The translations under genes were made by a program, and so were the position numbers. A stretch of 64,000 nt of DNA from Glandiceps talaboti (Eukaryota; Hemichordata; Enteropneusta; Spengelidae), in the NCBI RefSeq assembly GCF_964340395.1, contig NC_135555.1:15291246-15355245 (forward strand), read 5' to 3'. Under the pieces are notes generated by a model. That model was given only the letters and a program-made list of their open reading frames with translations. It did no database searches and was not told the origin of the DNA. This document shows positions 1 through 10,857 of this stretch, one piece after another (position 1 is the first letter of the stretch; each line of letters starts with the position of its first letter).

Positions 1-2864
1 TTCATTTGCTTGCAATTGTACAGCACGATACTTGCGATCGGGTGGCGATGCTGTTTGAAGTAATATACGCAAAATTCTTAACGGGCAATATATTCAATTG
101 CATTACGGTATAAATTGTGTAACAATGGAATATTTTCATAAATGTCCAAAAGTGTCATTTAGGCTTTCACGAGTCCACATACATACGAAGAGCACTGATG
201 GTGAAATATATGTTGCGATATTTTACTATTTATGTCAGAATTCTGTATAATTCAGAAGATATCAGTCATCATTAAAAAGGCCCCAACGAGTGTTAAATTT
301 TACACGTAACATTCAGAAGCACTGTAGTTGAAGGCCGTGACTTTACAATACGACGGTCTCAATTCCCTAATTAATCACTAAGTTTTTGTATTGGCGTGAC
401 ATTATTATAATATGGTTGATATTTCTGACGTCATATTTACATACATCATTAAATCACTGCTGCTCATATAATCCCTTTGTTCAGATTCAATCTATTTCCA
501 CATTATTAATACATGCCAATCGTGCAATTCCCCTGATTGCGTATTCCTTTTCATCATGGAACAAGAAGTCAATTGTCCACCTTGCGTCTTACAAGTTCAT
601 TTTATCTTACATTACAAGTCATTTCACGACAAACATAATACCTTTAGCAATCGATCTTTATTCACTGAACGAGGTATCTCGAATCCGACAACCTTTCTTT
701 GGATCCCTTGAGTTTTATCTGATCAAAAGAATTGAATGGAGTCTCATGATTCACTGACTCAACCTATCTGAAGTTGTGTAGCCGTGGGTATTGCTTTAAG
801 AACCTGTCTGATAATCAAGCAACTTTTCAATACAGTGTTAAAAGTCACGAGTAACATTTACTTGATGTGTTACCGTGAAATTTATCAGTTTAGCGAGTTG
901 ATATTAGAGAGGTTTAGATACATTTAGAAAGTGTACGCGTACTGGAACATTATCGTGCAGGCGTACACGTAATGACTCGTACAAAGTTGTGTTTTATAGT
1001 TACGCGTTCAGAACACAAAAATGAAAGACAGTGGAGAGTGCACACACGCGTTGGCAGCTTCTGTCCAGAAGGCTACACTCATGACTTTGTTTTCTAAACA
1101 TGTCGGTATTTTTGCCATTTTTCCCTGCATCTACTCAAACGAAAAAAGCCGAATAATTATTTTAGAGTTATGTTTCCGAACTTTGATACAAAAAATACGA
1201 CTAAATGTACTAGAAGAAAAAATGACAAAAACTTAACATGTATTTACAATTACTTGTAGACCACCATTTTGACGTAGCATCGTTTGATACAGAACGCGTG
1301 GGTTGCTTTGAATCACATGACTAATCAATCTGATTAAAATCTGATGTTAGATAGGCTGGTTTTCCTGTATTTACCTTTATTCCTTCGTTATTGCGTCTTT
1401 TACGTTAGTTTTTTTTCCTGGGCGAATATAATAATATGACGCTACGCGTATAGAACACACGTAAATACGCGCAACTAAACCTAATGAATTACTTACGTAC
1501 ATGTAGCCCACATGAATGTTTGAATCTAATATTGCAGGTTAATATGTTGATCTCGACATATTCCGCGACCAAATCTAATTTCACTGCGTACTAGTAGAAT
1601 GTACATGAAACCTTAGACCATTATAGATTCTCTATAGTGGTCTGAGATGAAATGATATGAACTTTAAATTTACACATTTCCTGTTAAACAAAATTGTCTT
1701 TAAAAAAAAAAGCAATTGTATTATTATTTATTCATTTTTCAATAAATCATGTATTCTGGCTTCCGGAACTTTGGAGAAGCAAAATAAATATATACAATTT
1801 CATAGCAAATATGTAGAACACTGCTATAATGGGGAATGCAAGATGGTTGTTTTGTTTGAATCAAGAGCCTGTGTTGAAACAGTGAGATATATACTCGTAC
1901 GTTCCATATGGATCGAGTTTGAAGAATAATTAACCACTGATATATACGTGTGTACACGTACCCTGGAAAGAAGACAAACACTTCGATGACTTTGTAGCCG
2001 CTAGTTCTTATGGTCCCTACAGAGTGGTTCGTCTAGCTTTAGTATTCTAAGCAACGTATACGCCTATAGAAGCAATTACGTATTGCCTGCCAACTTTGGT
2101 TTTAAGTAAAGTATAGTGTATTCGCCTGTTTGACAAATTGATTTAATCTCCCCCTATGTAGCACCAAAAGCAAACTGAGCTTTTCTAGGAAACGATGTGA
2201 GTTATTTTTCTGAAATACTACGGCTCATTAGTAAAGGTTGTCAAACCAAAAGAAAAGTTAGGTAACAAAACAATTTAGATTCATAGAAGAAACCGTGATT
2301 AATGCACTAGTTCTCTTAAACTATGGGTATGGGCAATGTCATGGGGCAATGACCTTTGTTCAAAAGACAATTACTTGTATTACACGTTTACTAATTTTAA
2401 CCATACACAAAAATTCAAGGTCAATTTATACATATGGGAGCTTTGGTCAGTCAATTAATATGAACGCTTACTGCCACATTTACATTCTGAATTCTACAGC
2501 TAGTCGCTGTGAACAGGGAATGAAGTACACAAAAATCGCAAGATCTGATCTGGCAAACTACTGACACGTCACGATTTAGAGCATTGTTATAAGATATATG
2601 GATTATTTATTTGTCAATGATTCGTGTGACAGCATGCAAATCTTCATTTTAAGACAGTACAGGGAATTCGGAAATCCTTTCGGTGACAACGAATTCCATG
2701 CACGTATGGAAAGTAGCAATGTATAAGTTGTTACAAAATCAAGGCTTGGCGATCAGAAAGGTCGATAAAACCATAGACAGTCCACGGTTCCTGATAAAAC
2801 CAAGTAATCGAATAGGCTACGCCTCTGATCAATTTATCGTTACGACTATCACCAGTCATTTGTC
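1..2864. other. no gene recognised
   Basis: AT-rich non-coding sequence. The longest open frames (around 386-757, 1021-1236 and 2295-2564) lack family motifs; the first begins with TTG rather than ATG. No splice-flanked exon of a known domain and no RNA gene was recognised. Confidence 0.5.
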
Positions 2865-3400
2865 GTCTGACCACAGGGAAAAGGACAAATGATAAATTTT
2901 GTTTTCGCGATTTTCCGGATTTCTAATATTATTTTCTGTATATTTCAAATAAAGTTTTAAATACTGTTTCCTCTCTTTCTATTTCCTACCTGATATCACA
3001 GACAAGTATACTTGTCTGTACTGATATCATTGTCTTATCTGAGTTTATCAACTGCATTAATTAGTAGCTTGCTAGAACAAACTCACTATTTGCCCAAATT
3101 AAGGCATTATGCCGTGAGTGTAAACATCCACTGATCCGACTAATGGGGTGTTAGTCGGATCAGTGGATGTTTACACTCAAGGCGGCAAATAAATGAGTTT
3201 GTTCTAGTAAGCTACTAATTAATGCAAAGCTGATAAAACTCAGATAAGACAATGATATCAGGAAAGAAAGAGAAAGAAAAAAAACAAGTGAGAGGAAACA
3301 GTATTTAAAACTTTATTTGAAATATACAGAAACTAATATTAGAAATCCGGAAAATCGCGAGAACACAATTAATTATTTGTCCTTTTCCCTATGGTCTGAC
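2865..3400. repeat. long foldback (inverted-repeat) element
   Basis: Two arms of roughly 260 bp are inverted copies of each other. The left arm starts near 2865 and the right arm ends near 3400. The central stem at about 3123-3171 is nearly perfect around a loop of a few bases. Outer landmarks such as the dodecamer TTTTCCGGATTT on the left and its complement on the right pair in order with few mismatches. The left arm carries an extra small palindrome near 3000. It looks like a non-autonomous foldback DNA transposon; no transposase is present. Confidence 0.85.
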
Positions 3401-3545
3401 CCGAACGTATTGCTATATTTTATTGTCTGGCTCAACAACTATTCTCACCATGATAACATTGATAAATCTCATGGCCGAGCACGACACATTTCTGTTATTA
3501 TGGCTATATCTTATCTTGTGGCGCAATTTGTTTCATTTCTCCCAA

Positions 3546-3950
3546 AATGAAAATGTAGCAATTAATGGTTGCAAGATTTCAGTACACTGTGTGATTTAAA
3601 ATGTAGCAATGACAGTAAGAAGTTTGATGAGCCATGTGATAAAATGTAGCACTTTTGGTAAGATTTTTGTTGAGTCAGAATATAAAATGTCGCAACGTTA
3701 GTCAGATTTTAGTACGCTAGATGATTTAAAATGTAGCAATGACAGTAAGACGTTTGTTGAGCCATGTGATGAAATGCAGCAATTTTGGTAAGATTTTTGT
3801 TGAGCCAGACGATAAAATGTAGCACTGTTGGTAAGATTTTTGTTGAGCCAGACGATAAAATGTAGCACTGTTAACGTTGATAAGATTTTTTGTTGAGCCA
3901 GACGACAAAATGTAGCACTATTAGTAAGATTGTTTGTTGAGCAGGGCGAC
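3546..3950. repeat. 43-bp minisatellite, about nine copies
   Basis: The landmark AAATGTAGCA (or a close variant) recurs at 3551, 3598, 3642, 3685, 3728, 3772, 3815, 3858 and 3908, a period of 43-50 bp. Each unit also contains a version of AAGATTTTTGTTGAGCCAGA. Related sequence occurs near 10.4, 23.5 and 51.3 kb, so the unit belongs to a dispersed family. Confidence 0.85.
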
Positions 3951-4434
3951 GTTTTGTGTCAAGTGATTTCAAATTGGCTCCCTCTGTATTATTATTTGTT
4001 TCAGCCTCTAGGCGTGAATGTCAGTTATCAGGGTTCTATCAAGTATAAATTTTATTACCTGGCTCTCATTGTGTTCACGTTTACAGCATTAGGTAATATA
4101 ATGTCACTATGTGTTCGTTGATTTCATTATTTCTTCCGTGATGAAATTAAGAAGTACTGTAGACAAACTGCCGACAGATATGGCGCTTCATGAAAAGGCA
4201 TATCGAATTAAATTGGTGTAAATGTTGTGTTGTAAAACGAGGGAATCTATCAATCAGTCATCTAATCAATTGGAAATTTCGACAGTTTCAAGTTCTGATA
4301 ACCAAAAAGACAATGTGAGAATTTGACCGACGGGAGATGCAAATATACTTGCCAATATTCAAAATATGAAATGCAAATATGACCACGAGCCTCTAACACT
4401 TTGGTTATGATGAATCGAATTAGAACAGAACCTA

Positions 4435-4435
4435 A

Positions 4436-4469
<34 letters not shown>

Positions 4470-4541
4470 CATACATACACATACACATATACATACACAC
4501 ATACATACATACATACATACATACATACATACATACATACA

Positions 4542-4575
<34 letters not shown>

Positions 4576-4795
4576 CATACATACACATACACATATACAT
4601 ACACACACATACATACATATATACATACATATATACATACGTAATACATAATACATAATACATACATACATACATACATACATACATACATGTACGCATG
4701 CACGCATGCACTCACTCACTCACTCACTCATTCATTCATTCATTCACTCACTCACTCACTCATTCATTCATTCATTCATTCATTCATTCATTCAT
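4435..4795. repeat. compound (CATA)n / (ACTC)n / (ATTC)n microsatellite
   Basis: About 260 bp of CATA tetranucleotides with CACATA interruptions, followed from about 4709 by ACTC and then ATTC tetranucleotides. The long His/Thr/Tyr or Cys/Met/Val/Tyr open frames here come from the repeat and are not genes. Confidence 0.95.
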
Positions 4796-5905
4796 AAGGC
4801 TCACTTGCACACTTCGACCTACATTCTAAAGTTTATAACCCTTCCTTTACATTGACTTTCCAAATATCCATAACATATTTGTCCCCGACAAATAGGCCTT
4901 ATTTCTATTAGTATTACCCATTTGTACGTATACGTTATTATGTTCTATGATATTTGATCGATATTCCGTATGCAAATGGTAAGATCACGTGGCTTACGTC
5001 ATAGCCATGTTAATATGGTGACGCATTGGACTGAAAACTGAAAACGTGTATTCTATACATTACATTGAAAACTTCAATATGTTCACAGTTTGATGTATTA
5101 GTGTCATAGAAAAAATGTAATACAAAAGTTAAACTTTGGTTTCATGAATACTTTCATACTTTCATATAAAGTGATCATTTAGTGATCTCGATCGATATTT
5201 ACCTCATTATAAGCCCCTGCTCAATTAACAGAGATATTAGTTTTCATGATGGCCCTAGCTTTACAATACGATTGACGCGTGCAGGTTGTCGCTAGGCAAC
5301 GGAACGGTTTTGTTATCCCTATTATCAACCATCGGTGGCATGCAGTACTGGAGAAACTCGAGTCGTATCAGTACACATGTTACGCCTCTCTCCCAGTTGC
5401 TGTGTACAGTACGGACAAAGATTATGTCGAGGGAACGCCACTGTCGACACTTACAGTGCGCGTAATTCTCTAGTTACAATCATGGATATGTGCCTGTGTT
5501 CAGCTAACGAAGAAACGCTGAACTTTACTCGGAGATATATTGAAGTGGTCGTAGACTTCGGCAAAACAGTGTAACCGTACAGAAGCCACAGGAGAGACCT
5601 CATTGTATAATTTATGCAGTTTTCTATCTTGTGCGTGACTGTATATACACACCAGGCACACTGGACTTCTGTCAGTACTTACTGGATCGATGTGCTGAGA
5701 AACAGTGCGACGTTGAAGCAAATTTGTGCAGCTTGAAAATAACTCCGTGCCTGTAAACTGTACCCACTATATCACACAGAGTTGTCACACGGTTGTATTT
5801 ATTGCTCTCCATCGCTGATTATTGCACGTTTGCGGAGCTGGTGTATGCGGAGGAGTTGAATTCCTTGGAAAAATATTTGCTGTGTAAACTTGTAGTACAA
5901 CAACG
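4796..5905. other. upstream region of the GPCR
   Basis: No separate gene recognised. Short ATG frames near 5335-5574 lie just upstream of the receptor and could be 5' UTR or upstream ORFs, but no transcription start can be placed. Confidence 0.4.
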
Positions 5906-6922
5906 ATGACGTTTACATTAATTGAAATGGTCGTGATAGGGATGTTCATGTCCATCATGTTATTGGTGACAACGCTGGGAAATCTGCTCGTCATCTTGGC
6001 TTTCATCGCGGACAAACCGTTACGAACTGTGAGTAATTGCTATCTGCTGAATTTAGCTATAGCTGATCTGTTGATCGGCTGTTTCTGCATTCCCGTGTAT
6101 ATTCCATACATTTTAACGGGTACGTGGACAGCTGGCCGGGGATTGTGTGTTCTTTGGTTGACAGTTGATTACGTTGTCGGTACAGCATCAACCCTGAATA
6201 TCATGCTCATTAGCTGGGACCGATATATGCTCGTCACTCGTGGTTTGGCTCACCAGGGTTCGCAAACGACCAAAAAAGGTGTCATTCGTATGATGATGGT
6301 CTGGGTGTTAGCAACGCTACTCTACGGCCCTGCAATCATATTCTGGGAGTACTTTGTCGGACATCGCCTGGTACCAAACGACCAATGCTATGTTGAATTT
6401 TATAGCAATTTTCCATTCAAACTAAGTGCAGCGATCATAGAATTCCTTACACCGCTCATAAGTGTTTCGTATTTCAATTTAAGCATTTATTTGAACATAA
6501 GATGGCGATCAAGAGGTGGATTTTTGTCAAGTGGTGAACAGAAGAATCACTGCATTTCGCTATGCAGAACGAACAAGCCAAGTACAAGTTTAAGAGTTGC
6601 CCCTCACTGCACGACGACCCAGCATTCGTCACTCTCAAAGGATAAAAAGACGGCCAAATCGCTAGCAATTTTGGTCGGAGTATTTTCAATTTGTTGGACA
6701 CCGTACACGCTTCTGACACTTATTTTGTCACTGTGCCAGGACTGCGTAAATTTGAAATTGTACGAGTTCTCTTTCTGGTTGCTGTGGTTAAACTCAACCT
6801 TGAACCCATTCATTTACCAGTGGTGTCATAAACGTTTCCAATATGCATTTTTGAAAATTCTCTGTTCGTGGCGTAAGACCCGTATTCATCCGACAGATCC
6901 GTCACCAAACAACTCGCACTAG
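5906..6922 (+). CDS. histamine H3/H4-like aminergic GPCR, single coding exon
   Basis: A complete 338-residue class A receptor with seven hydrophobic segments (about 8-33, 43-70, 80-110, 126-148, 172-197, 249-276, 284-306). Visible hallmarks are Asp54 in TM2, Cys81 and Cys161 for the TM3-ECL2 disulfide, Asp88 in TM3 (the amine-binding 3.32 position), DRY at 105-107, CWTP at 263-266 and NPFIY at 300-304. TM5 carries Glu179 in the IEFLTP context followed by FNLSIYLNI, as in vertebrate H3 receptors, where this acidic residue (5.46) contacts the histamine ring. H3/H4 receptors usually couple to Gi/o. The third intracellular loop is only about 50 residues and the N-terminus is very short, with no N-glycosylation sequon. 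The ATG at 5906 sits immediately before TM1. Ligand is inferred; a related monoamine or acetylcholine receptor is the alternative. Confidence 0.9.
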   Translation: MTFTLIEMVVIGMFMSIMLLVTTLGNLLVILAFIADKPLRTVSNCYLLNLAIADLLIGCFCIPVYIPYILTGTWTAGRGLCVLWLTVDYVVGTASTLNIMLISWDRYMLVTRGLAHQGSQTTKKGVIRMMMVWVLATLLYGPAIIFWEYFVGHRLVPNDQCYVEFYSNFPFKLSAAIIEFLTPLISVSYFNLSIYLNIRWRSRGGFLSSGEQKNHCISLCRTNKPSTSLRVAPHCTTTQHSSLSKDKKTAKSLAILVGVFSICWTPYTLLTLILSLCQDCVNLKLYEFSFWLLWLNSTLNPFIYQWCHKRFQYAFLKILCSWRKTRIHPTDPSPNNSH

Positions 6923-7478
6923 TGGTTGCGTTTCAAATTACCTACCGTCAGATAACGTAGTAATACACACGTAGATGTGTTTAGCGTACTGGTATCACCA
7001 CCTTCAAACTTAGCCCGACAAGTTTGATATCACGAAAAATGAGAACTTTTCCAGAATTAAAAAAACACACACCTTTATCTCTTACAAATAACAAGATTGT
7101 CGAATCCGAAGCGATCTGATTCATAATTTCGAACAGAAATGGACCAAACGAAAAGGTTTTTTTTTATCATTTACGTCATAAACTTGAAGAGTGGTGTCGT
7201 CATTATGGTTGGACGTATAGACATTAGAATTAATCGTAGTGTGATCAGTTGACATCTCACACTCTTAACCACACGTAGTATATGGTATAACCCATTTTCC
7301 ATCGGTTGGCGGCATTCACATTTAATTTTATCAGTATCATATGTTGACAATTTGAACAATGTACGACATGACTGAAGACAGACTGTCCTCACACATGTAC
7401 ACTCAAATGAGAAAAACAGCTCCAAGTTATATAGAATGCTTGTACACTACAAAAGAATGCATGACGGACGGACTGTGA
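6923..7478. other. GPCR downstream region
   Basis: No gene. Presumably 3' UTR then intergenic DNA. I saw no AATAAA close to the stop; the nearest clear one is near 8183. Confidence 0.4.
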
Positions 7479-7508
7479 AACTGTCTGTCTGTCTGTCTGT
7501 CTGTGTCT

Positions 7509-7543
<35 letters not shown>

Positions 7544-7720
7544 TCTGTCTCTCTGTGTGCGTATGTATGTATGTATGTATGTATGTATGTATGTATGTAT
7601 GTATGTATGTATGTATGCATGGGTGTGTGTATGTGTGTGTGCGTGCGTGCGTATGTATGTGTGTATGTATGTATGTATGTATGTATGTATGTATGTATGT
7701 ATGTATGTATGTTTAATGTG

Positions 7721-7797
<77 letters not shown>

Positions 7798-7878
7798 ATG
7801 TCTGTTTATCTGTCTGTCTGTGTCAGTGTCTGTGTCAGTGTATGTGTATGTGTATGTGTTTGTGTATGTGTATGTGTA
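7479..7878. repeat. compound (CTGT)n (TATG)n (CTAT)n (CTGT)n microsatellite
   Basis: About 400 bp of tetranucleotide repeats changing unit several times. Cys/Val/Met/Tyr-rich open frames across it are repeat artefacts. Confidence 0.95.
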
Positions 7879-8510
7879 AAGGTAATGATTGTTCATAAAG
7901 TACACATTGCCGTCCTTCTCCCAACTAGATGCCTCGCAGTGTTGCATGCAATGTTTGAATACCATTACAATGGAATTCAATAACACTGAAATACCAAGCG
8001 ACAAAAACAAATTCTATACTCTAATACTCTATTTTGCAGTGTTCATCTTTTTCATCATTGTATAATGTCTATGATAGTTAAAAGACTGCTATGTGCTTTA
8101 TAGCACTGTTATGGTGACAATGTTGACACATTTCCAGTACTGGTTTTCATGTAATTACGTATTTACGTACGTTCAACGTGTGAATAAAGCCATATTATAT
8201 AACATGAATAGTGTGTGTTTAATCGTAGACAATACAACACCTGTTCATCTATTTTGAGTTTTGCTTAGGGCGATAAAATCGTTTAATCATATGACACCGA
8301 GTGTGAAGTTAACATAAAAATTGTGAGAAAATAGGACTGCTTTAACACTTTTTTTGCTTCAAATAAAATAAACAATTTTCACTTATCTCCGTAAGAGAAA
8401 TTAGAGAGGAAAGCCCAACGAGATAAGTGTTGTAGATAGGAGTCACACACACATCAATATAATGATTTACTATGATTGTCACTCCATGACAAGACAGGGA
8501 AGGAAGCCTA

Positions 8511-8647
8511 AATAATATAATATAATATAATATAATGATATAATATAATATAATATAATATAATATAATATAATATAATATAATATAATATAATATAATA
8601 TATAACATAACATAACCTACTAGTAACATAACATAACATAGCATAAC
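8511..8647. repeat. (ATAAT)n pentanucleotide repeat grading into (AACAT)n
   Basis: About 90 bp of TAATA/ATAAT units followed by about 45 bp of AACAT units. It lies directly beside the left end of the element at 8686-9809. Confidence 0.9.
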
Positions 8648-8685
8648 AAAATATAATACAATTAAAACCAGATTTAAACTGAATG

Positions 8686-9691
8686 CCTCCCGTAAGGGAA
8701 TCACTAATTATGCAAATAACTCATTAAACTAAAAAACTATGGTAACAGGCTTTGTTTTTTTGGACAAGCGTGCTTTCTTAGGTTAATGTATGTAAGAGTG
8801 TATGATACTGCTTAATTACTGAATATCGTTCATTATTCAAAATACTCATTAAAGGAAAAAGTTGTAGCAACAAACTTCATAGCACAGGCGCGTATTATTA
8901 TGGTTGATGTACGTATCATATTATTGGAAATTTGAAGCTTGCATTTTTAAGATACAACCTAGTTACCTAAAATCATTAATTATGCAAATTTTTCATTACA
9001 ACTAAGCTATATAAAAGATTTTATAGGACATATCCGCTTTGTTATGGTTAACGTATGTACTAAATTGTATTGAAATTGAAGTATGCAGTCTTAAGGTATA
9101 GCCTAATTACCAAGAATCATTAATTATGCAAATTATTCATTAACACTGAAAGGTACACCAACAAGCCTTACAGGACATATGTGATTGTTATGGTTAACGT
9201 GTGTACTGAATTATATTGGAATTGAAGTATGTATTCTTAAGATATAGCCTAATTACCGAAAATCATTAATTATGCAAATTATGCATTAACACTGTATGGT
9301 GCATCAACAAACTTGATAGGACATATGTGTTTTCGTATGGTTAACGTATGTACTAAAATATGTTGAATTTGAAGTATGTATTCTTAAGATATAGCCTAAT
9401 TACCAAAAATACTTAATTTGCAAATTATCATTAACGCTGTAAGATACATCAACGAATTTTATAGGACAAATGTATGTTGCTATGTTTAACGAATATACTA
9501 AATTATATTGGAATTGAAGTATCCAGTCTTAAGATATTGCGTAATTAGTTAATTTCATTAATATGCAAATTTCTCTAATTAAACATTAACAGATCTAGTT
9601 CAAAACCTAATCAGGTCTAGCTATTACGCTAAAGATTATATATCCCAAATTTAATTACAATTGAGCCAGCCGATTTTTAGAAAATGATGAC

Positions 9692-9754
<63 letters not shown>

Positions 9755-9809
9755 CACACACACAGACACACATACCCTTTTAATACCTCCCGTACCCTTA
9801 CGGGAGGTA
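8686..9809. mobile_element. HINE/'pearl'-like non-autonomous Helentron candidate
   Basis: The left edge carries CCTCCCGTAAGGG (8686-8698). Its exact 13-bp inverse complement, CCCTTACGGGAGG, lies at the right edge (9795-9807), where it forms part of a perfect hairpin with 11-bp arms at 9784-9794 and 9799-9809. Between them are about six copies of a ~145-bp monomer, marked by AATTATGCAAAT or variants near 8706, 8978, 9122, 9268, 9416 and 9560, then a (CAGA)n microsatellite (about 9690-9752). Subterminal inverted repeat, tandem core, microsatellite and 3' hairpin are the organisation known for Helentron-derived HINEs and bivalve 'pearl' repeats. No Rep/helicase ORF is present. Exact element ends and strand are not determined. 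Confidence 0.65.
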
Positions 9810-10599
9810 ATGACATTATTTCGTATTCATATTGATTATCTTCTAAATTAATTTACTGAAATACGATAACGCCGTTGGTACACAACATCCGATTCGATTC
9901 GTCTGTTTAATATACGGTACGGGAAGTGATTGCAAGAGATATAGTTTACGTAAACTGCAATTTAGTTTATTTGGATTTTCACACAATTACACACATTGTA
10001 CTCATTAGCTGTGTATCGATCCACCGTGTCTCATTCATAACAAAATGGGTTTACTACAATAGTAGCAGTTGACTTCAAACAAAACGCAATGCTTAACAAT
10101 AATAATCTAACTAAAACTGCAATAATATAATACGGAATCGAAGCGTAATGTCTACTACATACGATGATAAAACCCCGGGGGGTAAAACAAACTCCCATCG
10201 TTTTAAAGAAAAAAATTACTCCTGTGTCTTTATTAAGCTTCAGTACAATAATTTATCGCCTGACACGACAAAAAATTAACCTAACACGGCTCCTTTTCAA
10301 CATCTGGCGTGACAAAATCGTTACCAACATTTTCCTATAACTTATCAAATCATCGACAAGTTCACATTTACCTGACATGTTGATAGTTATGTTATGTGAT
10401 AGTTGTAAAACTTTTTTTTTTGTCGTAACGAACGATGAGATGTAGCAAATGTTGGATGTGATTTTTCTCGAGCCAGTTGACCCAGACAATATCAATAAAG
10501 CTTTGTTAGTTGGCTTTTTGTCGACAATTAATTTAAAATCTACGGTCTTTCAATTGTAGCGTTGTCGAGTCGTCATTTAGAATGAATGTAGACGAACTC
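9810..10599. other. no gene; fragment of the TGTAGCA repeat family
   Basis: Non-coding. Around 10430-10490 a stretch with ATGTAGCAAATG, GATTTTT and CGAGCCAG matches the 43-bp minisatellite unit seen at 3.5-3.95 kb. Confidence 0.45.
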
Positions 10600-10857
10600 A
10601 CTGTACAGCGCCTTGCTTATTACTCTTCGCCGGCCATTTCTAGTCTAAATGAAATAAACCATGAAACCGTGATACTGCAACGACAAGCGGGCACCAAAGT
10701 TTTGATGTCCGCATCTGATGTCTGCATTAGTTGTCTGTAGTATGGTAACAGTAATTTCCTTTCATTCGCACAAAATGTAGCAAGAAATTGTATGTATGTT
10801 AGCATGTGCAGTGTCTTATTGGTTCCAGCATGGTTGTATAAAAAACTAGAGAGAGTA
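10600..10857. mobile_element. foldback MITE, copy 2 (degraded)
   Basis: Contains the paired internal motifs TCTAAATGAAAT and GCACAAAATGTAGCAAGAAA, the central pair around GTTTTGATGTC...GATGTCTGCATT, and a right end with ATTGGTTCCAGCATGGTTGTAT and GAGAGAG. The same features occur in the same order at 13503-13837 and 22194-22475. The left terminal repeat is poorly preserved. Confidence 0.65.

Noticed and set aside
386-757. 123-codon frame with hydrophobic N-terminus
   Set aside because: Begins with TTG, has no recognisable domain, and lies in unremarkable AT-rich DNA.
4262-4719. Long open frames rich in Cys, Met, Tyr, Val or Thr, His, Tyr over CATA repeats
   Set aside because: Frames are created by an uninterrupted tetranucleotide microsatellite; no independent coding signal.
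7436-8010. Cys/Val/Leu/Ser-rich frames of up to 147 codons
   Set aside because: They translate CTGT, TATG and CTAT microsatellites.
8686-9752. CRISPR-like regular repeats
   Set aside because: Monomers are about 145 bp of continuous diverged tandem repeat without short repeat/spacer alternation, in animal DNA.
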